A stretch of 64,000 bases of DNA from Zhengitettix transpicula (lineage: Eukaryota > Arthropoda > Insecta > Orthoptera > Tetrigidae): assembly GCA_037074705.1 (NCBI GenBank), contig CM073596.1:18248501-18312500 (forward strand). Direction: 5' to 3'. The notes beneath the pieces were generated by a model that was given only the letters and a program-made list of their open reading frames with translations, searched no databases and was not told where the DNA came from. How positions within the stretch are numbered: position 1 is the first letter of the stretch; each line of letters begins with the position of its first letter. Below are positions 37,276-51,353 of this stretch, piece by piece. Position numbers and translations under genes: made by a program.

Positions 37276-40200
37276 TTGTAGAGTTCACCATTCCCAAGTA
37301 TCTTCCCAGTTACATAGATATTTCTACGAATGTGAAATTTCGGTTTCTTCTAAGATATAATTTCCTAGTTATCGACTAATAGTCATTTCATCTTATCTCC
37401 ATTGCCTACATCGTGCTACTGACGGAGGGTGACGTACGTTCACTGTGGTATCCAAATTATGCATCTCAAATTTTTCGGCTATTCGGTTCCGTACGCAATA
37501 TGCACGTAAGTCAAGTGAAAGCTGGCCCACTTTCCCAAAGACTATATCTCAAGTTGTCTTATCCAAATGCCGTGTCACCCTTACGATTAGACCGTTACTC
37601 GGGCTTTCGTTTTTCACGTAAATTATGTAACTAGAAAACATACAGAGATATTAAAGCTTCCGGAAAACGTTGGAGAGATAATGATTGGAGTACAACGAAC
37701 TGTGAGACACTAATTGGATGGACTGGCTGATGAAATTGTAATATATGATTGTTGTTTTTTATTCAACCCGATGTTTTATCCTTAGAAACATTTTCCCTAC
37801 ATAATAGCTCCATGTAGCAGATAAAATATGAAACATAATTTTAACTGTCAAGAAAGCGAAGATATGCGAAGGATATAAACTGGTCTTAATATCTCAAGGA
37901 AAAAAGATGAATGCATTTTAGGCAAATTATTTCAATGTCGAATAACCGTATATGTGAAAAAAACGTTGCCAAAATATTTATTTGATAATGTGGCCAATAA
38001 TAAGTTGAAGGGCATACAGAAAATGGTGTTTTATTCAAAATGCTTAAGAATGACAGATCAGTTGGTCACGATACAAACTCGCACAAATAATAAACATTTT
38101 CAATTTTATATAGGCATCACATTGGATTAAATTTTAAAATATTAACAATGGAAGGGCATAAATTACAAAAACAAGTCAAAAAATATACTAAATAATAATT
38201 TGGCTACATAGGAATTGCATCGAATTCTACGTTTAGATTTTATAATTTAAAAACCGCAAATAGTATTATGAATTTAATATGTAAATACTTCTTTTTTAAT
38301 TGATTCATCGATTAATTCTTAGTAGATACTCATAATTTTTTAATTGTATTGTTATTTTTAATATGTGTAATTGACGTAAAGTAATATGCTGATAAAATTA
38401 CAAAATAAAACATTTTATCTTACATATTATTACAAATAATTATAATATTGTTTGGTATTTACGATAAATTACATGTTAAACACTACATCTGCTCTAAAGA
38501 TGTTTTACCATAATTTAGGTTAGACTAACTTTTGAATAACTTAATATTGCTCTCATCAATACTTATTCTAAAGCAGAATTGAGTTTGTTCGTAAGTCACA
38601 AAAAAAATTATCTGCTTATACTAATAAATCGTTCGTTTAAATTATTTAATAAATTATTTCTGCCATTTTATTTTCCATGACGTGTGTCCCTCAGCTCAAT
38701 CAAGCATTTCTTAATTTTTCTTCGGCGTATTTCAAAAAAATAAAATCATCAATTTTTCAGCCAGCCTTCAGTAATTTCTAAAATATTATAAAGACTGGTT
38801 CACGTTTACTACTACGATTTTATATTAGACCCCAAGTATATAGTTATTTTACTGCAAATTTTTCTGATATGCAGTTTGGATCTATATATTAAACGCCCTC
38901 TTACTAACAATGATATATACGTAATATCTATTAACCTTGTAGGTCTGTCCTCGTTACAAGTTTTCTCTTTAGAATTATTCATTCAAAAGCACTTACAAGG
39001 AAACCTCAGACCAAGTTAAAAAAAACTCTTAAGTAGAAAATGATATATTCCTGTGATTAAATATTCATGTTATCATAAATTTCAATCACCAAATATGATA
39101 TAAATAATTCCACAGGTCTGAAATATAATTAACATCATTACAAATTTATGAACCATTGTTATAAATACCAGATAGCGGAGCTTTACGGTCATATCAGAAA
39201 TATTTCATTACTTTGTAACAATAATTACTATTAATTTAAAATTGCACTAATCTCAACGCTTTATTGCTAATTATCAATATAAATTACACGTATTAATGTT
39301 CTATATCAAATTTCTGCTGAAAACAAATGGATTTATTGCTTATTCACGACAGGGAAATAGCTAATTTTAATTAAAGGTTTACAAGTTATATTGAAAATAG
39401 CTTCGAATAGTATTTTTATTTCTTTCCTTGCTTATTATCTCATTTGAGCAAAATTAAATTCAAGAATAAAAATTTCTTTCTTATATTTCCCGATATTTTT
39501 TTAATCAGTAACCATTTATTTAGTTGCTGAAGAAGCTTTTTGTATTTCCCCAAAAATCTTTATACTCTGAAACAATAATTATATATAATGCTACATACAT
39601 AATATAGAATTTAACACATTTCCAATATAAATATTATTAATGATATAGAAAATTAAGTTAATATTAATAGAGTGTAATCTATATTACTATACGCATATAA
39701 AAGTCATTTTAAACTGTTATAAAACAGTTATGTTTCATATGTCACCACTGGTAAAAAGTTGATAATTTGAAATGGATAATTGAATGTTTTAATTGTATGT
39801 TATATGTGTTTGGTTTTATATATAATAATTGTTACGGAGTATGAATATGATTATGGCAATTCCAACAGATTTTTAAATAACTAAATAAATGGTTTGGAGG
39901 ATTATACCTTCTTATTTATTTTAACTGATTTTAAAAAATTGGGAAAATATAATTATGACTTATAAATTCTTTATAAATTGATAAAAAAATTAATAGATAT
40001 TATAGAATTTTTTAATCGTGCATTTTACTGAATATTTTTAACTGTTTTCACGTCTATATTCACCCAGACTAGACTATTTATGTTCGTCACGGTAGGCCAA
40101 ACTTAAATATTTATATATATTGGTGTTAATTTTCACTGTTTACTTGTTTCTACTGCATTTTTACCGATAAATCATGCAGGAAGTACGTATATCAACGAAA

Positions 40201-43200
40201 AATAACATTCATACCATTTTCTTGTCGGGGAAAGTTCAAGCTCAGTTCTATAACTTCTCACGGCTGTCACTTTAGTCAGCAGTGAAATTACGGCAGAAAG
40301 CTGATACGATAACTGCGAAGAGATAGAGAGAGAGACTTTCAGTTTTGGGGTGAAAAGAAAAGTTATACCCCACGTATAGCAGGTAAAAGAGTGAGAAATT
40401 CGTAAAGAAATGGAGTTATTTCTGTAGACTTTCACTACAGACACCTATAAAGCATGAACGCCTTTAGAACACTAATAAGATTTTAAAGAAAATTTGTTGT
40501 ATGACGTTAACTTTAATATTTTTAAGATTCCAGGTAAGATCGGAATAAAAACTGCCAGACTGTTCTTGAAGAGAGTTTATGTAATTCATAAATCGTATTT
40601 GGATTATAAAAAAAATGTAACTACTTTTAGATTATGTCTCAGCAGTTTAAGCAAGAACGGAAGTCTTGAGGCATTACAAATGGGCGGACAGACTTTAAAT
40701 GCATTTAAGAAACCAATTCCATTCGGTTGACAAATGAAATAAGGGACTCGTCGAATAGAAGTATTGAATCAATTACCGCTTCACGAGCCGAACCTCGTTT
40801 ACGTCTTCCTTGTAATAATTGTCGAGGACATTCGTAATATTGGTGGGGGGACATCAGTCGGCGGGTGTTCTAAATAGCGTTTAAATAATTTATTCTTCAA
40901 TTACATTCAGCTAGGTATTATATTCCTTTACGACACCTGAAACATATTTTATTACAGATATATACCGCCGAATAACGATTAAATATGACGGGGAATGACA
41001 ACAACACGTACAATCAAGTGAAAAAAATTTTATCTACATAATAAATCACGATCGTAAATGCCGTAAATATAAATTCTTTCAAAATAATTTTAGACTCATC
41101 AGTAAAGTCTGTCTTTATGATATTCTCCAACTCTAAAAAATTCTTATTTCGTACCTTCTATATTTCCGTGCTTTTTTCACCGGATACTTATTTGTCTTCA
41201 GTGCCTTAGTATATGATCCATTCCCTTAATTTATTTCTCCTGTTCAATGTACCGAAAAAAAAAACATCGTTCAAACGCCGAAGTTTTCTAAATAATCTCA
41301 AACTAAAAAGTTGCATTTCTTGATTTAACCAAAATGTCTAAACAAAATTGAAACAAAACAAGTAATAATAAAATTAATTCAATTGCAATGGAAATCTTAA
41401 AGGATAATGTGTGGAATTTAAAAACTTTTTATTTTAAAATTCATAATTTTAATGTATATTCTTTTGGAGTGTTATTTCAGTGTTTTTATAAAAAACCTTT
41501 TATCCATTGCCACTAAAATGAGGCCATGTGTAAATATTTGATAAATAGATTCCTACATTTTCATCACTCATTTTATGAACCGTATATAAAACGGTGATTC
41601 GTTGGAAATTTTTTATGTAAGTGTGTCTAGAAAAAGTCTCGGGTTTGCATATAAGATATCGCTTGTCGTCGGCGAAAATATTTCATGTCTAAGTCCTTAT
41701 AAGAGAAGTTGCAGTTGTGTCAGATCTCAAGACAGGTAGCAGGAGAGGGAAGATAAATATTTGATTTTGCAGGCAGAAGGTAGAAAATCTTAAGCCATCT
41801 GGGGCTCCAAGAGACAGGCGGCTAAACAAATCTTCGAGGAACGGATGGATTTATTTATCTGAGCATTGTAGGATAATTTTATGGTTAGAACTGACCTTCC
41901 ATCAAGATAGCATATTATCGCACTGTATTTATAATTATAATTTGTATCTTGTATTTATCCTTGTTTTTACTAACTTGATGTATGTGCCATTGAGCTAGAC
42001 ACAAATAACTCATTAGCTAATAGTTTTATAACTGACTACACAAAGTAAATCAGAAAATTCACGATTTTTCAGGCTATGATCTTTTAAAGTAGCTCATCAA
42101 AGCAGGCATTGACTCACTTATTGTAGTAAACATTCCTAAGACTTATTTTCTGAATACTGACTCGATTAAACCTTCATATGATATAAAGCTATTTTTTCTC
42201 CATGAGTGATGTGTTATGCGATATTAATGAGTTATATTATTTTTATTATTTAACATACCTCCCCCATTTTTTATCAGTCACATTTTTAAAAAATCACAAT
42301 TAATAATTTTCTAAAGTATTTAATTGTGAAAAGCTGGTGCTTTCGGCAAAATTGTTACATTCATTTTCAATATTCCTTCGAAAATCAAAAAAATAACTTG
42401 GTACGCACTCTGTCTTGCGAAAAATTTGAGAGACAATGACTGCAAACCTACGGTCGAGATGCAACATCAATATGTTCCGAATCCACGTCAGAACATTGTC
42501 AATTATGTAAAATATCAAGCCATGTAGTTGAAATTTAGAAAAACTCCATGGTCCGTATACCTTATAAAATTCTGCAAAATGCCATTATATTATTATAAGT
42601 ATTGATCGGGTATTTTATTGTCCGAGAATGAAAAACGCGGGAAATTATTAATAATATTACATTACCAATATCAACAAATTTCAAAACTTAACACTCCATT
42701 CCGGTTCGTAGACATATTTAGGTTTACATTGTCAGAATAGTAAAAGAAATTATATCTGGCAAATTTCCATTAATGAGATGAAATTATAGAGGAAAAGAGG
42801 CTGAAACAAACATTTATCTTCTTTATCAATATAATATTAGTTTGATTCAAAAATAAAATCATTGTTTCAACCTAACATAAAAATGTAATAAAATGCCGTT
42901 AACATTTACCTTATTTTTTTAAAAATAGAAGACATTATACTTACAGTAGTCATTAATGTTATTTGTTCAGAATTAACTTTATATCTTCTGAATTATAAGC
43001 GTGATTAAATTATTCTGATGTTTTTATTTTTAAAACTCTTTCCGCGAGTTAACGCTAGATGAAGAGCGAAAAGGGGACCAATTAGTGCGTTGCAAAAACT
43101 AATTAACCCCATTCTTCAAGTCCATCTTCTAGGAAATAAATTACGGAGGCAAAATGAGTTGCGAAATTCGTCTGAAGCAATTCTGTTAAATTTCCTCCCA

Positions 43201-46117
43201 TTGTCGGAACAGAAAACGGTTGAACCCTGGAAACTGGAATGCTGGAATCGTGGAACGCAAACTTGACCGCATACGAAAATTCCGGACAACACAAGTATAC
43301 GGAAACTTCAGGGAAAGTCTAGGTGAGAGAAAGTTTGTGAGTTAGGATCGGAATTTTTAAAGAGATGTGAAATAAATTTCACGACTTCATCCTCCCCTTT
43401 TTGTAAGGAGATGCTGGCACATAAATCTTCATAAGATCATCTTGGGTTCCTTGTAGAAGACTTGATATGGCTAATAATAAACCAACACAAAAACCGCGTT
43501 AAAAATTTTCCTTTTTCATTACTTTTTTAGAGACTTTGAAGATTTACGTAGAACATTTTTGGACCTATACACTTAAATTGGGATTATTTAGATTAAAATA
43601 AATATTCAGATAAACTAATGAAATTAATGCCTGTATAATTAGTTCAAAATAAGCTTCAAAATCATATCATTTATTATATTTTGGCCTCTGAATTGATTAC
43701 ATAGTTATTTATAAATATTTTCCTAAAAGCAGTCAGGTAAAAAATAAATATTTTTTGGTGGTTTTTAATTATTTAAATCAAGCTTTGGCAGAATTATAAA
43801 ATAACTTTATAGACGCGAAGAAATTACAATTTATTTATTTCAGCCATCATTTTAAATGAACAAACTTTCCGTCGCTGTAGAAGGTATATCTATATTTCTC
43901 GAATAAATATTTAAATCAATTTAGGCATTCAATTTCTTTTAGATAGTAATCTACATCGGAAAAAACATAACGACAAAAAAAACTGTGTTTTTATATCACT
44001 CAATGAGTTCAGTTTTAATTCTACCAGTTAACGTTGTACTTAAAATATGCCGTATGGCAACTGGTTTCGATCTTAGTGAATTATAGCCCAGAGTTTTACA
44101 TTCAAAATAATAAGCGAGCATTTAAGGATATGTGATTCCGCGAATTAAAAACAGTATTTTTGTTTTATAACTTAAATGTTCAATTCTATTTAAAAAAAGA
44201 CATCCTTAAATTAAAAATTAAAAGTTCCTAATAAATTTATTACAGATAACAATGCTGTTTCTTGACCATGCTGCTTCTGACAACGATTTGTCTGATAAAT
44301 TAAGACGTGCAATGTGGAAGAGCGCGGGACTCCGATAGAAACTTTTCCCGGACCACACAATAGAAGGAAGCAGTTGCCTGGCCGTTTTTTTTGCAACAAA
44401 ACAACGAAACGTATCATGTTAACTTATGTGACAGCGGTTTTTATCGTGTCTTTGAATAAAAACTAGGGGGAAATATATTTAACGTGTGCTATAGTAAAAT
44501 AAATTCATTCGCTTTCTGAATAAGATAAAAAAAAGCGAGTAATACAAATGTTTCAGAAGATTTTTTTATCGAATAATTATTTATTTCGTAGAGAAAAACA
44601 CATTATCGCAGAAAGCAATGATTTCATGAAATACTTGTAACTTCAACGACGAATCGCCGTGAAGGGGATTTAATTTTTTTATTTTAATTAGGACGAAAGT
44701 ATGATTATAATTTAAATTCCCTACGATATTATTTTGAGTGATTTCATAAAATATTCAATTTGCGAAATTCAACCATTTTGTTACTTTAGTATAATAGAGG
44801 CATAAACTAGCACCGTTTGTGATTCCTTTAAAAATTAAAATGTAAGAGGTGTCAATGCACGAACTTTAATATATAATGCTATACGTTACAATACATTAAT
44901 ATGTGTGTGTGAGCGCCGATATAATAGTGTGGCATGATATTACGTTACCGCACTGATTAAGTCTCACTTTTTCCATAGAATCGGCTTCCACGGCAGTATT
45001 ACATATACTTATCTTCTGATAAATTACCGTAAAATGTAATGTATATATAAAAAAGCAACTTCGACTTCGAGCAAGTCATGTAGAAAATCTCTTATAGTGA
45101 TGTCGCGTGACGATTGTTTATTCCCAAATAAATTCTGATTTTCCAGAGACTAAGATTTGAAGGGAATTTTTACAATTCTCGGAAATTTTTACATTGTTAT
45201 TTAGCGTCTATCAAGTGGTTCCTTAATTACGTAACTATTAATCACGTCCTATTGTATTTGAGTGTCCAAAAATAATATTTTCCTCCGTACTAACTCGAGC
45301 TTCCACGACCGCTAACCGTAATATACATTTACACATATTGTAGGTGTGGATTTCGATAATGAATCTGTATAGAGCATTTTAGTGCTCGGACGCTTATTTT
45401 AAAATGCAGTTAGTCATTGCGTAATTAGTGGTGTTTTAACCTTAAGATGTTCTCATAAACGGCTTCTTCCTTGATAATTTTCAACGACAGGCACGTGCAG
45501 GAAGTTCATTTACTCCTCTGAAAAATTATCGGTATGCACCTCGTGGCACCTGTTGCCGATGCAAATGAAAGCTCCACCGTCCGCAGGAAATTAACAAGCA
45601 GCTGTCACAGTAGTGACGTATGATAGACGTACTTAGGCTTATCACGAAGAAAGGGAAATAAAAAGTTGGTAACATGAAATTGTTTACACACTGAACTCAA
45701 ACCTCTAGGCTTTCTTTTCGCTTCTAAGTTCGGTCGCAAATTATCGCTCCTATATATTATCAGTGATTGAAAAAAAAAAAGGAAAAAGTTTAGATACATG
45801 CAGGTTGCAGATTTGAATCCGTATTTAAACATTTACTTATACTGTCGTATAATTCTGGATACGATATTAATGTTTTATTAAATATAATTCAGTGTGGCGT
45901 TAACATGTGATCAGAATGATAGCAATTAATTAAGTTTTCCTGAGGATTGCTAGAAGCTCAATTTAAGAATTCGTAATTAAAAATGATTAAGACAGAAAAC
46001 ATTACACCAAAGTAAATTTTAAACCACAAAAAGTAATACAGGACAATAATTATTTTTTTATTTACCTGATGTTTTTATTGAACGATTCAGCTAATGACAG
46101 ATTATATATATATATAT
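37276..46117. other. 8.8 kb of AT-rich intronic sequence, no feature called
   Basis: Largely unique and very AT-rich, especially 38000-40100. Short open frames (for example 40172-40444 minus, 40494-40730 plus, 43103-43294 minus) have no recognisable similarity or splice context. None of the repeat families of this window recur here. Confidence 0.5.
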
Positions 46118-46649
46118 TGTGGTAATTAAAAGGGAATAATTAATTAGTTAACAAAATTTGGACTTGTATTGTTGGCGGCGTAAAAAACACAAGTTATATA
46201 CAAGAATATGTGGCAATAATGCATGCTTTCTGGGATTGTCGAAAATCATTTTTACGAGACGCGCAGAGCTCAGTTTTTTGGGGAGCACTGCTCCAGAGTG
46301 CTGGAGAGTATATAGTAGTATATGGTCGAGAGGGGAAAATAAATTCAGAAAGTGTCTGGCTGTATGCAATTTAACAGCTCAAATACTCAAACACGGTCTA
46401 CAGGTTCCAGTCGGTCAGCAAATAATTACGACGATCCAACGCCGATTATTATAGTTCGGAGTCTACCTTACATTAATGAGTTAGACATTTTTCTTGAATT
46501 ATTGGGAGCCCCCGGTTATTGCATCCAGCAGATAACAAACTTACTGTGTTAGTAAGATTTTGTTAGAAGGAACAGCGAAGCAAGCAAGCAGAAAGTGTTG
46601 AGTATTAAATTAAGTGTATAAATGGCATGTCTATAATGTGTTAATAATT

Positions 46650-46664
46650 GTGTGTGTGTGTGTG
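46650..46664. repeat. (GT)n microsatellite
   Basis: Short GT run inside LTR-like element 2. Confidence 0.9.
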
Positions 46665-47020
46665 AACGAACCAATGTCCTTGGTACCAGAAACATTAAGG
46701 TAAAACTGCACAATTTACTATTTGTAAACCCGCAAGTAAATGATATTATCGTCAGATTTCCGAGTTCAAATTGTAAATTCCATATTTCATATTTTGTATT
46801 GTAATTTTCTATTGATTTTTTGAATTAATACCTTGATATCTTTGTGAATTTTGATTATTTAAAGTATTCTTTATTGAAGGCCCGGTGATCGGACCTGAGA
46901 AATAGCCGTGGTATTATTGTAAAGAATTAATATGTAATTTGATTTAAATAAATTGCTTTAATTAATTAATTTGTTTGTATATTTTAAATCTTGGTCTTTT
47001 TTAAATTCAAACATCCGATC

Positions 47021-47214
47021 ATTTTAATAGATAATTATTACAAATTGACGCCTTAACGTGAAGCAAATCAAATTAAAACTATTTTAAAGTAAATACTACA
47101 AAATTCGAACCTCAACTTGAGGCTTTGTTTGGATTAAATCATTGTAAAAGTAGTAATACTAGAAATTTTCGCCTCAACGTTATAATTAAATTATTTTAAT
47201 AGTTAATTATTACA
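47021..47214 (+). repeat. Degenerate 60-bp tandem repeat at the 3' end of LTR-like element 2
   Basis: Units begin at 47021, 47081, 47141 and 47192 with ATTTTAATAG-like heads, followed by TTACA/CTACA/CTAGA. The first three then have GACGCCTTAACGTGAAG, CGAACCTCAACTTGAGG and CGCCTCAACGTTA. The last unit stops at TTACA, the element terminus. Confidence 0.7.
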
Positions 47215-47352
47215 ATATATATATATTGTTTTAAGTAACTTTCAAGACCCTGCCAACTGAGACATTCACTACATCCCACAAACACAAACAGAAAACAATT
47301 GTCGGCTGGATTTTGTGGCACATTTCGCCATTAGCGAATGTGAGAGTGCAAT

Positions 47353-47422
47353 TCTCGCTGTGGGAATCGAACACACGCCCACAGACCGCAGGCACGGATT
47401 TAAGACTCCATTATCAGCGACA
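47353..47422 (-). pseudogene. tRNA-Leu-like relic lacking the D arm
   Basis: Read on the minus strand, TGTCGCT (47422-47416) can pair at 6 of 7 positions with AGCGAGA (47359-47353) as an acceptor stem. ATGGA/TCCGT closes a loop containing CTTAA, as in tRNA-Leu(TAA). A longish variable region follows, then GTGTG TTCGATT CCCAC as a T arm with one mismatch. Only ~4 bases lie between the acceptor and anticodon arms, so the D arm with box A is absent. It is a decayed tRNA gene, a tRNA-derived SINE head, or coincidence. Confidence 0.35.
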
Positions 47423-47871
47423 CCGTCCTACTTTAATCGGATTTTCTACCCGCAACGTTTATTCGGATATTTCCTGAAATTCGATTGCCCATTCCGTAAC
47501 CTGCACAACAGTCGACATCATGTCCGGATTTTATATTCAGGGAATTTTTTTCTACCTCCGAGCCATCATTTCCGTCGACCTCAGGAATATAATTGCCTTC
47601 TTTCTCTAGACTTCTTTCCATTAATAAATTATTAGGAACGGTATTTACTTCTTTGAAACAATATGAAAACTGTACATGTAAATACGGGACACGTAATACA
47701 ATTTTATGAGTGTCACATTTACATTGTAGACTATTCTCGGAATTAAATAATATAAAGACAATAGTTTTGCATTAGTAAATTACATTAAATGTTGGTGAAA
47801 TGGCACCAAGATCGGTGAAAACTGTTTCTTCTCGTCTCCAAAGGTCTCCAATGACGTTTTTACTAACTATA

Positions 47872-48608
47872 CTAGCTGGGTGTCCGGCGTTGCCCGTTTG
47901 CTTATTTATATAAACCAGAAAAAGTATTTAATTCTATATTAATCTTTAGTCAAGAAGTGATTTAACCTATATCTAACTGTTCCTAGTTCCGTTCAACTTT
48001 CGACCGATAGTGCATTAATTTAACAACTATAAAATACATTGAATTTTATTGCATCAATCCCAACAAACATACCTCCGAATTTCTTTACGAATAGAATATT
48101 TACATATACTCCTTGAATATTGCAGAATATAATTGTTCCTCAGTCTTCAGCCATTACGAAAGATTAAATTAAATTAGAGATGAAATTGTGAGCTAGATTC
48201 ACAATGTAAACAAATGGTCACCATATTGTAGTCACTAATATGGCGCGAAAATTAACTTAAATTTTCCGCAAGGATGGTAAAGTATTTCGTATTGATTTTT
48301 ATTATAATTTCATGGTGTATTACTGGATAAAATTATACTTTTTATTCAGTGAAAATATTTATGCTTTATTTTATTACGGAAAAAGGAACTATTTTCTTTG
48401 TCCCTTGCGTAGTAACGTCTTTCTTTCGCATGACGTCATTCTCTCTTGGCGCGCAGTAATTTAACACTTTTACGTTTTTAATTATAATTAATAATTATTA
48501 ATCTAATTAATATAATTATAATTTATAATTCTTTCCACACGTATGCTAGGGATTTCCCACCCCCATAGTACAAACATACAAATATACATAATTTTTTATT
48601 ATATAGAT
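47872..48608 (+). repeat. Family B interspersed repeat, copy 3
   Basis: It runs from ACTAGCTGGGTGTCCGGCGT to a CATACAAATATACATAA...TATATAGATGA tail. It is co-linear with copy 1 over nearly the whole length, so these two define the ~0.75-kb family. Confidence 0.85.
48431..48438. promoter_or_regulatory. CRE palindrome in family B copy 3
   Basis: Intact TGACGTCA; flanking bases have changed (TTCGCA before it instead of TCGCG), while the palindrome has not. Confidence 0.4.
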
Positions 48609-51303
48609 GACGGACAAATATTAACGATAAAAAATGAATAAGTAACCACTAAAACTATCGGTAATATAATTAACAAGACTAGAATGAAAATATTGTAAAG
48701 GAATGAAGAACACAAATGAAAAAAATTATTACAGCGAAATAACACGATTTCAGCAGCAATAAGGTGATTATGAATAATGGGAATATCTAAGAATGTATCG
48801 GCGTTATACTTGGTGTAAGTTTAATTACTCTTAGGCCTACTATTAAGTCTAGATTTAGATCGGAAAATTTTTATCTATTGGTTTGGTAGCAGTACGGGCC
48901 GCGGTTACAGTTATAGAAAAATATTATGAAGACGGTAAGGTTAAGAACGCATTTTATTCCTCGAATTAATTTTTAAGAACACTTCGTAGAGGATAAAGCT
49001 TCCAGTTATAGGGCGATATACGACATGTAATTCAGCTTTGACCGGAAGCTGCTGTTGCAGATCACACTTCCGTCTTGTTTGAGTTTCGGAAGCAATCTCG
49101 AGATGCAAATAGGACAAAGCCTGTTGCAAGATATTGGCCTCCAACTTTAAGCAGGGATCGAGCATTCTATACACATCCCCGTTCCTTCAAACTAATCTGG
49201 CAATTTAATATAGCCCGTCTCGGTGCTGGAGCCGAGATAAAGAGAGACAAAAGTCCATGAAAATGTCAACGAAAGTACTGGCTGAAGCCTTGATAAATTG
49301 AGCAGTAAGGTGACCAGTAAGTTTCAAGACAGGGTGTACCATAAAACATAACAAAAAAGTGGAAGGAAAAATGTACATCAGAGATTCGATTCATTGCTCT
49401 GCCTCATGATAAAAGTGAAGCTGATATTTAAATTGAGTGTAAGCAATACATCACTGCGCTATGGAGATCAGGGACGAGTCCCATGCATCTTAATCAAGAA
49501 TATGTATTAATGCATATGTTATTAATTAAAATCTCATTTACATTACATGATCTAATTAGTAGCTCCATATTCTCGTTATTAGTGGAATACAGGACCAACC
49601 TTGAAATTGCTAATTATTACTAATCAATAACCATAGGTCGCTTCTTAGTCTGTAGAAGGGCTGTTTCAGATTAATTAGTAAAGTTACGGACTTTGGCGAC
49701 CGGCTGTCTCTCAATGTCTGTGAATATCTGTGGGTGTAAATTAATTACATTTTACTTAGAGAGCACCTTTAAATTATTTCAAAGTAGATTCTGTCAAATC
49801 ACTTCTACGTAGCAGAGAAAAGTAAGTACGCAGTTTTTATAACGTACCCTAAAATATAACTGTGGAAAAGTAGCTGGTTACTCTTATTTGTAAAATAGTC
49901 TCAAGACAAAATAATCATCATACTGATTCATCTGATCATTTAGTAAAGCTAAATCATTTCCCAAAAATTAAAAGATTTAATTGGCAAATATTTGTAGCCT
50001 CCAGTTTATATTCGTGTGTCCTTCCATTTAATGATTCAGTTAATCATGTCCAGTTTCTCTTTCTAAAATATATTGTTATATTATCATAGTTGTCTTCCTT
50101 ATTTATTCTTTTTACCTATTTATCCGTTCCTTTCATTCTTCTACTCTCGCTTCATTATGTCACTATCATACGATACGTCCAACACCCGATCCCAGTAACA
50201 GCCAGACCTCATGTTGTTGAAAAAACCTTTTCAAAATATGTAACAAATGTTAGTTGTATTAAATAAAATCAGTTTAAAGTCGATTCTATTACATTTTCAT
50301 CCTTCGTCTGATGATCTACTGTCGATATAATTTCAAAATATTATTTTACTTTTGTTATTACCGTAAAACGACTCATCGTTAGTTCGACGAAATTTCTGAC
50401 TTCATTCGATACCAACATTTTGTAGCTCCATTAACAAATTTATATTTTTTTAAAAATGTTGCATAAAAATGTCAACAAACAATCTTGAGAATAGACAATA
50501 TTTTTTTCCTGAAAATAGATTGTTTGTTAATGTAACTTAATGAGTTTTTTAGGTATAGTGAATATAATTTCAAAACAAAACGTGTAAAAAATAGGATAAA
50601 CAGTTGAAATAATTTACTTCGGTAGTTTGAAAAAAAAATTCCTATTCTTGAAAATAAAGATAAAGCTATATTTAAGCAAAACTAAGAACTGAATATTTTA
50701 ATTTAAAAATTAAATGATCCCAAGGAGAATAAAAAATACAAATCACAGCTCAGTGCTGAATATTTCATGAAATTAACATATTCTGAGCAACTGGAATAAT
50801 GTGCGAGTGACGTGATAATTGAATTCAATGACAACCGGCTAGTATGATATAATTTAATCGATATTTAATTTAAATTTATATTTTCATTGAAGCTGCTACG
50901 GTCTGTAACAAATTTATTCTTAAGGAATATTTAATTTTGTTGTTACTCCATTCGGTTTTAGATTTATCTAGTATAAGTTAATGTCATTTTGATTCTCATA
51001 CATAAATTTCAATAATTGAAACTGTATGTTACATCGACTGATAAATGGAATTAGTGATTGGGTAAAAATGTGATTTCTGAGGCAGGAATAGATATTTTCT
51101 ATACTCGAAGGAAATAGGATCCGTCAATCCAATTCTGGTACCGACTTCCTTGTATAAATAATATAAAAGATATATAAAGCTCTACGCTCCTTAACGATAC
51201 TCCAGAAAAAAGTAGAAATATTATTTCCAAGACTCTTAAATTTAAAATTGTTCTGTTAATGAAACAGGTGCGAATTGATGTCATGTCATACAGTGAATAT
51301 TTG

Positions 51304-51353
51304 GATAGTTGAACAATCAAATTTCCTCATAGTTGAACAATCAAATTTCCTCG
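51304..51353 (+). repeat. Short tandem duplication (~24 bp x 2)
   Basis: ATAGTTGAACAATCAAATTT followed by CCTC occurs twice back to back with no visible differences. It is a recent slippage-type event. Confidence 0.9.

Larger units (their letters stand above)
46118..47214 (+). mobile_element. Solo-LTR-like element 2 (~1.1 kb) in a TA microsatellite
   Basis: The ends are TGTGGTAATTA and TAATTATTACA, inverted repeats matching at 9 of 11 positions. Both flanks are (TA)n. Inside are a TATA-like GAGTATATAGTAG near 46310, a (GT)n run at 46650-46664 and AATAAA-type signals near 46340 and 46950. The last ~190 bp is a degenerate tandem repeat. There is no gag, pol or env reading frame. Identification rests on ends, flanks and promoter/polyA layout. 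Confidence 0.55.

Noticed and set aside
49440..49500. tRNA/SINE-like stretch ending GGGACGAGTCCCATGC
   Set aside because: No acceptor pairing. GGGAC/GTCCC is a simple small palindrome.
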